This document shows positions 30,268-40,570 of a DNA stretch of 64,000 nt, in pieces. Both the position numbers and the translations under genes were made by a program. Under the pieces are notes generated by a model. It did not search any database. It worked only from the letters and a program-made list of their open reading frames with translations, and was not told the DNA's origin. The stretch lies in NCBI GenBank assembly GCA_029851415.1, contig CM056744.1:59297797-59361796 (forward strand), given 5' to 3'. Numbering within the stretch: position 1 is the first letter of the stretch; each line of letters starts with the position of its first letter. The stretch is from Eretmocerus hayati (taxonomy: Eukaryota > Arthropoda > Insecta > Hymenoptera > Aphelinidae).

Positions 30268-31743
30268 ATGAATCCAGCGTTAAAAAATCTGATTCCTCAA
30301 AATTCATGGTCAGGAACTGCAACAGATGCAGTGGCAACGATTGAATCTCAATTCAACGCGGGAAACAACTTTCACCCCGTATACATTACTTGCGAAACTG
30401 GAAATCATTCTCTAGCGTTGTTTGAGGATTGTATCCCATTGGCACTGTCAGTAAGTGCAACTATTGTTGAAATGTACGAGAACACATCAGGTGAGTGATG
30501 GGGTGCTGAACTGTTGAAAACTGCGGAGCTCAGGATTTGATGGTTCTTGCATGGTTCTGGCAAAAGATCGTCTCACCACCCGTAGCAAATACGAACTGCC
30601 ACCACTGAGAAAGTTCTTAAGGGACTTTTCAAGGATTTGAGGTTTGATGATGAATGGATCGCAAGATTTTCTATTAAAGACTCAAATTTTCTGCTTTCCT
30701 CGAAATAACTAGGCTTGCTCACTAGAAACTACTCGCAAGATATATGTATACTCCGGAACAAGGCAAACTGCAATGGATGTCGCCCCACTCGCACGCGTTG
30801 CATAAACCATTACGTGCGAGGGAGACGGAAGATCTCGAATGGTCGCTGACCGTCATCAATTCGCATCCACCTTGTTACCGAGTGTATGTAGTACTATGGG
30901 GAGCGGAGGGGGGAATTCAGTTTTTTTCATGATAGATCAAGAAGTCTAATGAAATCGATGCAATGCGACGGGCACCCCCACACTACCGCAACCCGTTAAG
31001 CACCCGTTAAGCAACCCGCAACCAGTGTGGTTGAAAATTCAACCAGCTGGTTGAAAAATTGGTTGAAGATTCAAAAAATTTTCTACAGTGTAGAATCTAC
31101 CGGGTATGGGAAGCTGTAATCAAATGGTACACGTGTATGAGAAATTTTGAACTCGGCTTTCAAAGTAAAATTGGTCAGAATCTCGAGGTTTCGTTGCGCA
31201 TGATTCTGCTGGACAATTTTTGTGCTTGAGGATGATAGATTCAAGTCTAGGATGTCTGTTCCTAGACAACGACCTATCAATTCCGCATTAAATTTCATCT
31301 CCAAATTAGCTTGAATAGATTTGCTGGGAGCTGAGCCCCATTATGCCGCATCTATACTCTCTTTTCGCGCAACTTGTGCTGCAATCGCAACGTCTCCCTT
31401 GACAAAACTCGATCACGCCTTGCCACAAGCCTGCGTCCGAAAAATTGATCCACAGAGAATCAGAGAGTTTAAGGGAAAAATGAATATTTGCCAGGCTTAA
31501 TTTATTGCTAAGCTTAATTCATGTTTGCAAACGGTAAGCGCTTCGACAAATGTTGGAGGTTATGCCACAGTGAATACGATGAGAATTGAACTGTAATGAT
31601 CATGATTTGGATAAAGTACTTATCTGAAATTGTGGAGGTGCAAGATAAACCGAGTTTTTGCAGATGGATCACGTATCAGTTTCCCTGAAAGTTCTTCCTT
31701 TGATCCTAACTCGCACAATTTCTCAAGTCACGTCCTTGGTTGA
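30268..31743 (+). CDS. Candidate two-exon host gene, unknown product
   Basis: An ATG at 30268 opens a frame of 74 codons plus one base that ends at a strong splice-donor match (TCAG/GTGAGTG, donor at 30491). About 1.17 kb downstream TTTTTGCAG/AT (acceptor at 31663) would join in phase to a 26-codon exon ending at TGA 31741-31743, giving a protein of about 101 aa. The first exon has a non-repetitive composition (NSWSGTATDAVATIESQ, then TCETGNHSLALFEDC) and is not recognised. The second exon is Ser-rich. Additional 5' exons are possible. The call is weak: splice matches this good occur by chance. Confidence 0.25.
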
Positions 31744-32559
31744 AACGCTGAGCGCTGAAACTGGTCTTGGAAAGATGGAAACATCAATCAGACTAAGATT
31801 TTTCGAATCATCAGCTGCCATCCACCCTTGGCTGATAAAAGCATGTCAGAAAACGAAGACGACGGACACTAGACGCGTGTAAAAAAGACACAGCCAAAGC
31901 CAGCGACAAAATCAAATAGCAACGGTTACGAGCAATGCATGTGCTATCGAACCCATTTCTGCCCTTCGAAATCTATCAGATATGACATCGAATAGAATTT
32001 ACGCAAACTGCGATAAGAAACTTGTCCCAACTCTATCATCACATTTAGTGCCAGTTCTCGTTTAGAAATTGTGTATTTTCCGGACAAATGTTTTGTGGCG
32101 CTGGGGTTTATCAACGTAATATTTATAGCTCTCGTCAACATGCGGGGAAGAATTTCAATGTGTTAGACACCTGGAGACCTTTCGGGGAGCTGATCGAGAG
32201 TCAGCGCCACAGCGGAGCTTTCGGGAAGCTATCGGGGAGCTAGCAGGGAATTCCCGCGGATTATCTCTGAGAGCTCTATTGGAATAACTAAAAGAACCCC
32301 CAGAGTGTTAATGGTTAACTCTGCGGAATTAAACTGAGCTGAAAATTTGACGGTTTCCTCGGAGTTCTCCGGGGACTCTCACGAAAGCTTTCCAAAAATT
32401 TCTTTGGGCACTTCTCGACAATTCTCGGGTAGCTGTGTTGCCGTCTGGGGAATTACAGAATTTCAGATGGGCATTAATAAGTACTCTCACTATTCGACAG
32501 CCTCAGCTGATAAGTTCATCTGCCTCCAGCACCCACCTGCAACGTGGAGATGAGAAAAA
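31744..32559. other. No gene seen
   Basis: No supported coding sequence. A loose repetition of CGGGGAGCT-type words is present at 32175-32250, without a fixed period. Confidence 0.4.
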
Positions 32560-32655
32560 TGAAAAAAATCTGCCCTCGGTGAGGCTCGAACCCCGGCTCT
32601 TCGGATCTGTAATTGCGAAGAGTTGATCTCTATGTTTAGCAGGCCGCGCCGCAAA
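32560..32655 (-). mobile_element. tRNA-like SINE relic
   Basis: On the minus strand a B-box-like GGTTCGAGCC (32583-32592) follows GATCCGAAGAGCCGGG. The sequence then ends GGGCAGA followed by a T/A-rich tail (32545-32572). The 5' side (GCGGCCTGCTAAACATAGAG) only loosely resembles an A box. The layout resembles arthropod tRNA-derived SINE heads; a functional tRNA is unlikely because the D-arm and acceptor do not fold cleanly. Confidence 0.4.
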
Positions 32656-32883
32656 AAACGTCGCAACGAGCAAGCGACTCACTCACTCAAATTGCTCATC
32701 GAACCGAGTTATTTCGTACGTTCATGAGCAGTTTACTATATATACGGGCTTCCGTAAATTCTAGTGCAAGATCGTATGTAAGCCTCTTATTTAGCGCTTT
32801 GGGTTGTCTGTGCACACACATGCGCATACGCCAGTTTACACACATGTTATCCAGTACGAAAGCCACCAAGCGGCTGGCTAAGC

Positions 32884-33084
32884 GCCTCAACAAGAAGTTT
32901 CCTCGCATGTTCGTTGTCCGCGCGGCCGCAAAAAAAATACATGGAAAGTAATGAGAAGAGTGGGGAAGGTCTGCCCGCGGCTTGCTCCAATGCCTGCGCA
33001 TGCGCGCTCCACTCCCATTGCTTCCCAAGTATTTTTTCGCGGCCACGTGGACTGCGGACAGGCGCGGAAACTTCTTGTCGAGGC
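32884..33084. repeat. Inverted repeat with ~78-bp arms
   Basis: 32884-32965 and 33006-33084 are inverted copies (GCCTCAACAAGAAGTTTCC pairs with GGAAACTTCTTGTCGAGGC), about 80% identical, around a GC-rich ~40-bp loop. Arms contain GCGGCCGCAAAAAA / TTTTTTCGCGGCC. MITE-like; no TSD seen. Confidence 0.7.
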
Positions 33085-33499
33085 TCTAACATAACTAGCT
33101 CACCCCCCCCCGTTATCCAAGCTGCGGGCTAGCGGGCTCCAGTTTCACTCGAGAACTGGGCTGCACGCTGGGCTGGGCTTCGGGCTAAACTCAGCTCTGC
33201 TCAGCTCTAACTCGTCGTCACGTCCATAACAGGTTAGGATTGGTCGGGACCACAGGCGCAAGTCTAGGTGCAATTATATCGGTGCTAGTGCAAGGTAGTG
33301 CAAGGTGTTAGACTGTTCCGGATATCTATTACTTCAACGATATTTCTTTCACAGTTCTTCCATAACTTCACATGTATAAGAGTACTCCACTCTTGTCTCA
33401 GCTCTTGGGCTGGCAACGAAGAGTTGCCGGCCCAAGATGAATGTTCACGGTTTCATTCGTACCCATCCGTCTCGCTTACGTTCACCATCGTTGAGAAAA

Positions 33500-33920
33500 A
33501 AACTAACTTCGAATCTATTTCGTTTCGTTTCGTTTCTTTCAACGAAATTATTGTTCAGTATTGTTCAACAGAAACGAAATTGAAGGAGATTAACGTTTCA
33601 TTTCGTTTCGTTTTTTACGATCCTAACGAAAATTTTCGTTTAGTTTCGTTTGTCAAAAACGAAATTATAGAAGACTCACAATGCGGTTCGATTTTCCCGT
33701 CGAAATTATCGTTGAGTTTCGTTTCGTTTCTTACCAAACTATATTTCGTTTTCGTTTAGTTTAGTTTCTGATAAACGGAATGAATTACGTTATCGGAAGT
33801 CAATAGTTATGTTCAGTTTTGTTAATTAGATAAACGAAACGTAATCTTGGTATTTCGATTGTGTTTTTTGGAAAACGGAACAAAACGAAATCCCCTCCCA
33901 GTTCCGTTGAAGGTTATCGA
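33500..33920. repeat. Degenerate TTTCGTTT/AACGAAAT-rich region
   Basis: TTTCGTTT, AACGAAA and their reverse complements recur more than fifteen times over ~400 bp with irregular spacing and in both orientations. This creates an apparent 153-codon frame (33298-33759) rich in F, S and R/V, which I regard as an artefact of the repeat. Confidence 0.6.
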
Positions 33921-34799
33921 AACTGAACGAAACATAAGTTTAGGTACAAACCCTGCTATTAATATATTGAGTAGAAACTCGCGCCTCTGTAAATCTTATT
34001 CATTTTCCTTCGGGATTGAAGTGAAATGGCTCTCTGCATTACAAAGCGTTGCAGAATTATCAATAATTACCTACACTTGAACAAATGTACCGAATGCTGA
34101 GTTGATGTATACATTCCCCGTACGCTTAATACGATGTGCTCCTTTCTATGTTGAGATTCATCACTTACTCAAAATAAAATGATTCTAGAATAATTGGCAC
34201 AAGCTATACTCATATGACTTTATTGTAGAATTTGAATCGGAACATCCCATCCATACGTGAACGTCGAATTATAACTCCTGCTAATTTTCTCTCACCGAAA
34301 AATCACTCAATTGGAAGAATTTCTCACATTGCCATCGGAATCAATTTTGAACTACCTCATTGTGACAATGTAATGGGGTCGAAGTGGTTGGGCTTGAGGA
34401 TAAGAGAAGGTCAATGACTAGATTGCGTACCTTCAGGCAATCACTTAATACAGTCAATTATTGCGCTGTTCACAAAATTCTGGATGATCTTTCGAGAATG
34501 CGAGAATCTTCTCAGATCGACTTGCAAAAGTTCGATGTCTTATGAAAACATTTTGTGTATATCCCGAGAACTCGAAAAGAACTCTTTTCGAGCATCATCC
34601 GAACATCCCAAGAATACCAACAGAATTCATTCCAGTGACGCATATAAGAACTCTTTTAGAACTTTCTAGAACTCTTCAGGAACTATCCAAAGAATTCTTT
34701 AAGAATCCAAAAGTATTCCTTGAGAATTCTGTAAGTATTGTGGTGCTGGCTGGGTTTACAAAATTCTGACCGCTCAGGAAAGCTAAGTTGAAAAATGCT

Positions 34800-34846
34800 G
34801 GTAATACATCGTTGCTCGATTTTACATCAAGCAACGATGTATTACC
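34800..34846. other. Perfect 17-bp stem hairpin, 13-nt loop
   Basis: GGTAATACATCGTTGCT (34800-34816) is exactly complementary to 34830-34846. The stem is uninterrupted and AT/GC-mixed. It is shorter than a typical pre-miRNA stem and no flanking pairing was seen, so it may be a small MITE core. Confidence 0.7.
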
Positions 34847-34920
34847 ACCACACATCCAAACCATCAACCAGCGCCTACAAAGCATCAGTTTCTCGAGTGA
34901 GTCGTATTCAAAGAATTTTC

Positions 34921-35698
34921 GATACCCCCCCCCCCCCTCATTCACTTTTTTTTCAAAAGTAAAACTAGGCGAGTATGAGGTTTAGAAAAGAACCATTCAT
35001 CTCCAGTACATCAAAACTTCAAATTTTATACGACATGGTTTAAACTCTTGGGAGGAATGAGATCTAAAAAACCATGTCAAGTATTTTTTGAGCCGATTTG
35101 TCGCGATCAACATATCATCGCTGATAGAGACTAGAGCCACTTCCCTCCAATCAAATCTCTCTTTCAATTCATCCTAATGGTGGTGGTTTGACAATTTCTT
35201 ACTAGCTAATTGTCGCTGAAATGACCCGAAGTTTAGGTGAGTAGAAGAGGTACAGGGGAATATCGAAATAGAGGAAATATAACTGAGTTAAATTTGGTGT
35301 TCATGATGATTCACTAAAATCTCATATCATATTCAGTTATATTTTCTCTATTTCGATATTCCCCTGTACCTCTTCTACTCACCTGAACTTCGGGTCATTT
35401 CAGCGACAATTAGCTAGTAAGAAATTGTCAAACCACCACCATTAGGATGAATTGAAAGAAAGATTTGATTGGAGGAAAGTGGCTCTAGTTTCTATCAGCG
35501 ATGATATGTTGATCGTGACAAATCGGCTCAAAAAATACTCGACATGGTTTTTTTAGATCTCATCCCTTCCAAGAGTTTAAACCATGTCGTATAAAATTTG
35601 AAGTTTTGATGTACTGGAGATGAATGGTTCTTTTCTAAACCTCATACTCGCCTAGTTTTACTTTTGAAAAAAAAGTGAATGAGGGGGGGGGGGGTATC
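34921..35698. mobile_element. Foldback element with 366-bp arms and poly(C)/poly(G) near the ends
   Basis: 34921-35286 and 35333-35698 are inverted copies of equal length with only a few substitutions, around a 46-bp loop. The ends read GATACCCCC...GGGGGTATC with ~13-17 consecutive C or G. Equal length without gaps and high identity argue for a recent origin. No ORF lies inside. The superfamily is unknown; no clear TSD (possible TC). Confidence 0.8.
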
Positions 35699-36630
35699 TC
35701 ACTCCTTGGTTATAAAAATCCAAGGGTAAACACAAATTTTCCAAGCACTTGTCCCCACCGCACTTGAGAATTTCTTACACACGGCTCCGTCATTTTTTCC
35801 ATAAAAATACACTACTATCAGTGTATATTTTGTTCAGTTCAATCTGGAGAGCCATGCAGCTACAGGCAAGAGCAATATTGCGGAGCCGCGACGAACACAC
35901 AAAACACAACAAAGCAGACGAATATCTCCTCCCTGTCCTTCTCGCATGGCGCTTTGATGTTTACGTCACCTCTACTCGTGGCTAGTTTCGAGTATCCACA
36001 TCTGATGCAATAATTAAAGAATCGAGAAATTCAGATAATTCGAAAATTCATTTATCCGCGATAACAAACCAGCTGGTCGGTGCCCGCGTTGCCCGGTACG
36101 CAGCAGACAGCCTCATTGCAGACTGCCGTCAACCGGACAGGAAAATCTTGCGCACGCGCTTCTATCTCTCTATCTTTCTTGACCATCTTACATACCCAAC
36201 ACATGTGTAGTAGAGAAGTTTCGATATTTCTCGAGTCGGAGCACGGGGCTGGTGAAATCGAACTGAGATGTAAAACGAAGGCATGAATTTTGCGGTGCTG
36301 AATAAAACGCGCCCAGTGCTTGGATTGATAAAATAATTGTACAGAACTCTGAATCGCTTTAGAAAGGCTTCCCTAGAGCATTGCAGAGCTCTATGAGCAA
36401 CGTTAAGAGGTTAATAATCCAAGTAGAAAAAAAGTGTGAGGTTAAAAAACCCCAATTCAAAGTATAGATAGGCACAGCGCCTCGCTCGATTTTTCGTCTG
36501 CTCATACTCGCCAGCGAGGCGCTACCGCGCCTCTTGATGTCAAAACTCTATTTGCATTCGAAGACTTCTGAATGATGTAATAAGGGACGTCCATAATCAA
36601 ATTTTTCATCTTCAGAAGAACTAAGCAGTA
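35699..36630. other. No gene seen
   Basis: Unassigned sequence before the Penelope-like element; no supported ORF or repeat. Confidence 0.4.
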
Positions 36631-36639
36631 ACCTCACAA

Positions 36640-38495
36640 TCATTGACGAATGAGAATATTGACCCAAACATTTTGAGCCAATTCCAAGATTTCACGAATG
36701 AAAAATCTATCAAATTACGTAAAAAATGTGATTTTACACATATGGAAAAATTCGAGAAGATCAAGCCGCTCTCAACACCTCGCACGGTAGATGGAAATAA
36801 TTGAGTGGAAACTTTTAGCAATATTCCTCTCCCTTCAGATGTTATTGACGTATCCTCATTGGGCCCTAATTTCAATCAGAAAAACAACCTCAGTTCAAAG
36901 AATGTTATAGATACTGTCAGAAATATCGAAAAGTGCATAGAGAACCTCGATTGGAATAACAGGGAGAAAGATAACATCCGTGACACGATAACGGATATCC
37001 TTCACACTGGAAATAATAAGCGAAGGCACATTTCCCCTGAAGACAGGATATTCGCAAAAAAATTGAGCATCACTGAGCACTTCTTGAAACAAAGTTCAGA
37101 TATTTTCTTCACACGTAAAGACAAGGGCAATGTCACCGTCTACTTGAATAAGTCGGATTACACCAATAAAATGAACGTTTTGTTGAGTAATGAAAAAGTA
37201 TACGTTCCGATCAGAAAAATAATCCACTCAAAAGTTCACAAGCAAAAGTACTTAGAATACTAGGAAGTTGGAACAATTTGAATGATTTGTCTAGAAAATA
37301 TCCCAACAATGCTCTCACACAGAGGGACCCCAACATATCTCGTTGTTATGGTTTACGAAAAATTCATAAAGAAAACGTTCCACTCAGACCAATAATTTCT
37401 ACAGACAATAGCCCTACTCATTTTCTTGCTTCTGTTCCATATAAAGAGCTGAAAAAATTTATCAAACCGCCTGCATTACGCATTGACAATAGCTTTGAAT
37501 TGAAAAAAACGGTTGGAGACTTGAACGATCCCGAAAGATCATATTCGCTATGGTCACGAATGTGCTATGTGAAAAAAGTAGACTGTAGCGCCGCTGGTGG
37601 CAGGAAATAACCTCAAACTGTGGTGGGCTTTGCGAGTTGCGTGGCCGCTGCGGGGCGAGAGCGGGGAGAACGAGATAACACGGACATGGAAACGTTGAAT
37701 GTCTGTGTGAGGCCCGCCACGGCGTAATGCGCGAGCTAGCCACTAGATGTCTCGCGCAAGCAGTTTGACCATAGCAAATACTCCTTTCTCTCGACGTTAG
37801 ATCTCTGTTTACAAATATCCTATGTTGGTAAGTGCTACAGGCGCTTGACCGCAGATTTTCAGATATACATGATAAGTCTAACATACCGTTTGATGAGATT
37901 CGTGAATGCACGAATCTCATCAAACGAGTTCCTTATTGACAACACATTTTCTCGATTTGTTAATCAAATTTATCAACAAATCTTTGGTAGTCCGATAGGA
38001 TCACCCATCCCTCCACTTTTTGCAGACATTGTTATGGATGACTTATGAATGAAACTTTCATGAATGGAACTTCATTTTTACGTAAATGGAAAAATGATCA
38101 CGATTGCACACCTTTGTTTTATTATAGATATGTCGATGACACTCTAATGTGTGTGAAGGAAGAACATGTAGAGGTAGTCTCAATGTTTTCAACAGTTACA
38201 ATGAGCATTTACAGTTCACACATGAGATTGAAAACATTAACACCATCAATTTTCTTGACATATCTCTGATCCGAGAGGATGAAGAAATCATCACCAATTG
38301 GTATCAAAAGCCTACGTCATCGGGCAGGATCTTGAATTTCAAATCCAATCATACTATGAACCAAAAGAAGAACATAGTAGAATTAGGTAAGGACCAACTG
38401 GACAGATTTAGCAAAGCCGGTGTTGTTCATGAATTTTAGTGCAAAGACTGCCCAGCAATGTATGTGAGAGAGACAAGGAGACAATTAGGTACACT
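36640..38495 (+). pseudogene. Penelope-like retroelement, RT and start of GIY-YIG domain
   Basis: Penelope-like elements encode an RT linked to a GIY-YIG endonuclease. Visible motifs in order are KLRKKCDFTHMEKFEKIK (~36710), DKGNVTVYLNKSDY (~37120), YGLRKIHKENVPLRPIIS (~37345), LDVRSLFTNI (~37793), FGSPIGSPIPPLFADIVMD (~37985) and the catalytic YRYVDDTLMC (~38123). CKDCPAMYVRETRRQLG (~38441), the CX2C and first strand of GIY-YIG, follows. Several stops and frameshifts (36804, 37263, 38047, 38440) and a ~250-bp insertion inside RT make it inactive. The endonuclease is cut by a MITE at 38492 and does not continue. Its 3' part is duplicated in inverted orientation. Confidence 0.85.
37545..37790. 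mobile_element. ~245-bp insertion within Penelope RT
   Basis: RT coding is contiguous before 37545 (DLNDPERS) and resumes at ~37793 (LDVRSLFTNI). The intervening DNA is GC-rich and has imperfect inverted ends (ATTCGCTATGGTCA versus TGACCATAGCAAAT). It looks like a small MITE that inserted into the already resident element. Confidence 0.55.
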
Positions 38496-38627
38496 ACCCA
38501 GTGGTCTAGACTGACCAAGCTCGACATCGCGCTGTCTCACTCGCACTCAGTGATGAAGGTGAGAAAAAATAGAGACAGAGAGATCGTGAAGTGAGCTGCG
38601 CTGGTCAGTTCAGACCACCGGGGAGTG
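38492..38627. mobile_element. 136-bp MITE with TA flanks (also in the opposite arm)
   Basis: The ends CACTACCCAGTGGTCTAGAC and the inverse GTTCAGACCACCGGGGAGTG form ~25-bp imperfect TIRs directly bounded by TA on both sides, the Tc1/mariner-type target. It interrupts the Penelope GIY-YIG. The mirror copy is at 39048-39183 in the other palindrome arm, so the insertion predates the palindrome. Confidence 0.7.
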
Positions 38628-39237
38628 TACACGTATTAATGATCATATGTAACGTGGGGGTAAGATGGACCAGGGATAATCTGGAACATTCACCTGAAAT
38701 ACTGAACCCACCCAACGCTACCTCATTTATTTTAGGCCGGATCAGGTCAGAGCCAAGCACCCCGCGCCACGAGGGGCGGGACAGTGGGGCAAATTGGGAA
38801 CACCTGAAAATCGCGAAAATATTCTGCGGACACTATACACAGTGTCCGCAGAATATTTTCGCGATTTTCAGGTGTTCCCAATTTGCCCCACTGTCCCGCC
38901 CCTCGTGGCGCGGGGTGCTTGGCTCTGACCTGATCCGGCCTAAAATAAATGAGGTAGCGTTGGGTGGGTTCAGTATTTCAGGTGAATGTTCCAGATTATC
39001 CCTGGTCCATCTTACCCCCACGTTACATATGATCATTAATACGTGTACACTCCCCGGTGGTCTGAACTGACCAGCGCAGCTCACTTCACGATCTCTCTGT
39101 CTCTATTTTTTCTCACCTTCATCACTGAGTGCGAGTGAGACAGCGCGATGTCGAGCTTGGTCAGTCTAGACCACTGGGTAGTGTACCTAATTGTCTCCTT
39201 GTCTCTCTCACATACATTGCTGGGCAGTCTTTGCACT

Positions 39238-39745
39238 AAAATTCATGAACAACACCGGCTTTGCTAAATCTGTCCAGTTGGTCCTTACCTAATTCTACTA
39301 TGTTCTTCTTTTGGTTCATAGTATGATTGGATTTGAAATTCAAGATCCTGCCCGATGACGTAGGCTTTTGATACCAATTGGTGATGATTTCTTCATCCTC
39401 TCGGATCAGAGATATGTCAAGAAAATTGATGGTGTTAATGTTTTCAATCTCATGTGTGAACTGTAAATGCTCATTGTAACTGTTGAAAACATTGAGACTA
39501 CCTCTACATGTTCTTCCTTCACACACATTAGAGTGTCATCGACATATCTATAATAAAACAAAGGTGTGCAATCGTGATCATTTTTCCATTTACGTAAAAA
39601 TGAAGTTCCATTCATGAAAGTTTCATTCATAAGTCATCCACAACAATGTCTGCAAAAAGTGGAGGGATGGGTGATCCTATCGGACTACCAAAGATTTGTT
39701 GATAAATTTGATTAACAAATCGAGAAAATGTGTTGTCAATAAGGA
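39238..39745 (-). pseudogene. Inverted copy of Penelope RT C-terminal fragment
   Basis: This repeats the coding fragments at 37930-38437 (including YRYVDDTLMC) in the opposite strand as part of the palindrome. It has the same stops as the left copy and is not independently functional. Confidence 0.85.
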
Positions 39746-39752
39746 TTTTCAC

Positions 39753-39753
<1 letters not shown>

Positions 39754-39808
<55 letters not shown>
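39754..39808. repeat. (TA)n microsatellite
   Basis: About 27 TA dinucleotides immediately outside the right palindrome arm. Confidence 0.95.
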
Positions 39809-39810
<2 letters not shown>

Positions 39811-40570
39811 TATCGAAATAATCACTCTCCGGATTTATAAAATTACAAATGGAATTTATTGCTATTAGGAATTCTCATTTCGAGGCACGCAGGCCAATAA
39901 AACTAGATACAGAGCCCTCTGGGGCGGATCGGTGGATCTACTGTCGATAAATCGTCCAATAAACTCACTGCGAAAAATATACCAAAATCCACTTTCGAGC
40001 GAAAACGCCCATATACACTTGCCCGAAAAATCACTGCACTAATTTACAGCAGAAGGACCCATATACATTGTGGACGTGGCTAACTCCGGAGGAGAGTTGC
40101 CTATTCGTCATGGCGGACCCGCGTCCTCCCCAACTCTCGCGGCGATTTCGTCTTCACCGGATGAGAAACTACTTGCTCAAAATGGCCGCTGTAACGCCGC
40201 GCGTGGTCGACGAGGGCTAAAACCGCGGTCTATGAGGGAAATGACGCGATCGCCACACCACGAGAGCCTGGGGATGACGCGGTGACGACGCGGGGGGGTC
40301 GGCTGGTGGTGCGACAAGGTCGCTTGGTGGAGACCGACTCCACCACGTCGCACTATCTTCTCAAAATCTCAACTTTGCTAGTAAATCCGCTTCAATCGGC
40401 TTCATCAGCTATCGGGATGATTCAAACGGGCTTCTCTCCGAGATTTCCTCAGCTACACGATGCGCGATGCCTTTTTTGTCCTAAACTCAATGGGGAGGGG
40501 TGGGGGGGGGGGGAGGGGGGCGATAAACGCCCCCCTAAAAATACAACGAAATTTCACCGAAACAGAACAT
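39809..40570. other. No gene seen; GC-rich patch
   Basis: The stretch 40060-40350 is notably GC-rich with CpG and an ATGGCGGACC (YY1-like) word, and an imperfect stem TGGTGGAG/CTCCACCA near 40325. No supported ORF. G-runs occur at 40496-40520. Confidence 0.4.

Larger units (their letters stand above)
37930..39745. repeat. Near-perfect 1.8-kb palindrome
   Basis: Arms 37930-38834 and 38841-39745 are both 905 bp and pair without gaps around the 6-bp spacer ATACAC. The one clear difference I noted is at the ATTGTTATGG/CCACAACAAT position (~38032). The arms contain Penelope RT/GIY-YIG sequence, a TA-flanked MITE and 200 bp of unassigned DNA. The right arm ends at a (TA)n tract (39754). An intact cruciform could form. 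It is either a recent inverted duplication or an assembly/read foldback artefact. Confidence 0.9.

Noticed and set aside
33298..33759. 153-codon ORF
   Set aside because: Composed largely of translated TTTCGTTT words; no domain.
36440..36540. Possible SINE or tRNA near GAGGCGC repeats
   Set aside because: No A/B box pair and no flanking duplication found.
37888..37925. 17-bp perfect hairpin with 4-nt loop
   Set aside because: It lies inside recognisable Penelope RT coding sequence (DEIRECTNLIKR) and is best explained as coincidence.
38591..39084. Identical ORFs on both strands around 38837
   Set aside because: They arise because the sequence is a palindrome; no protein family is recognisable.
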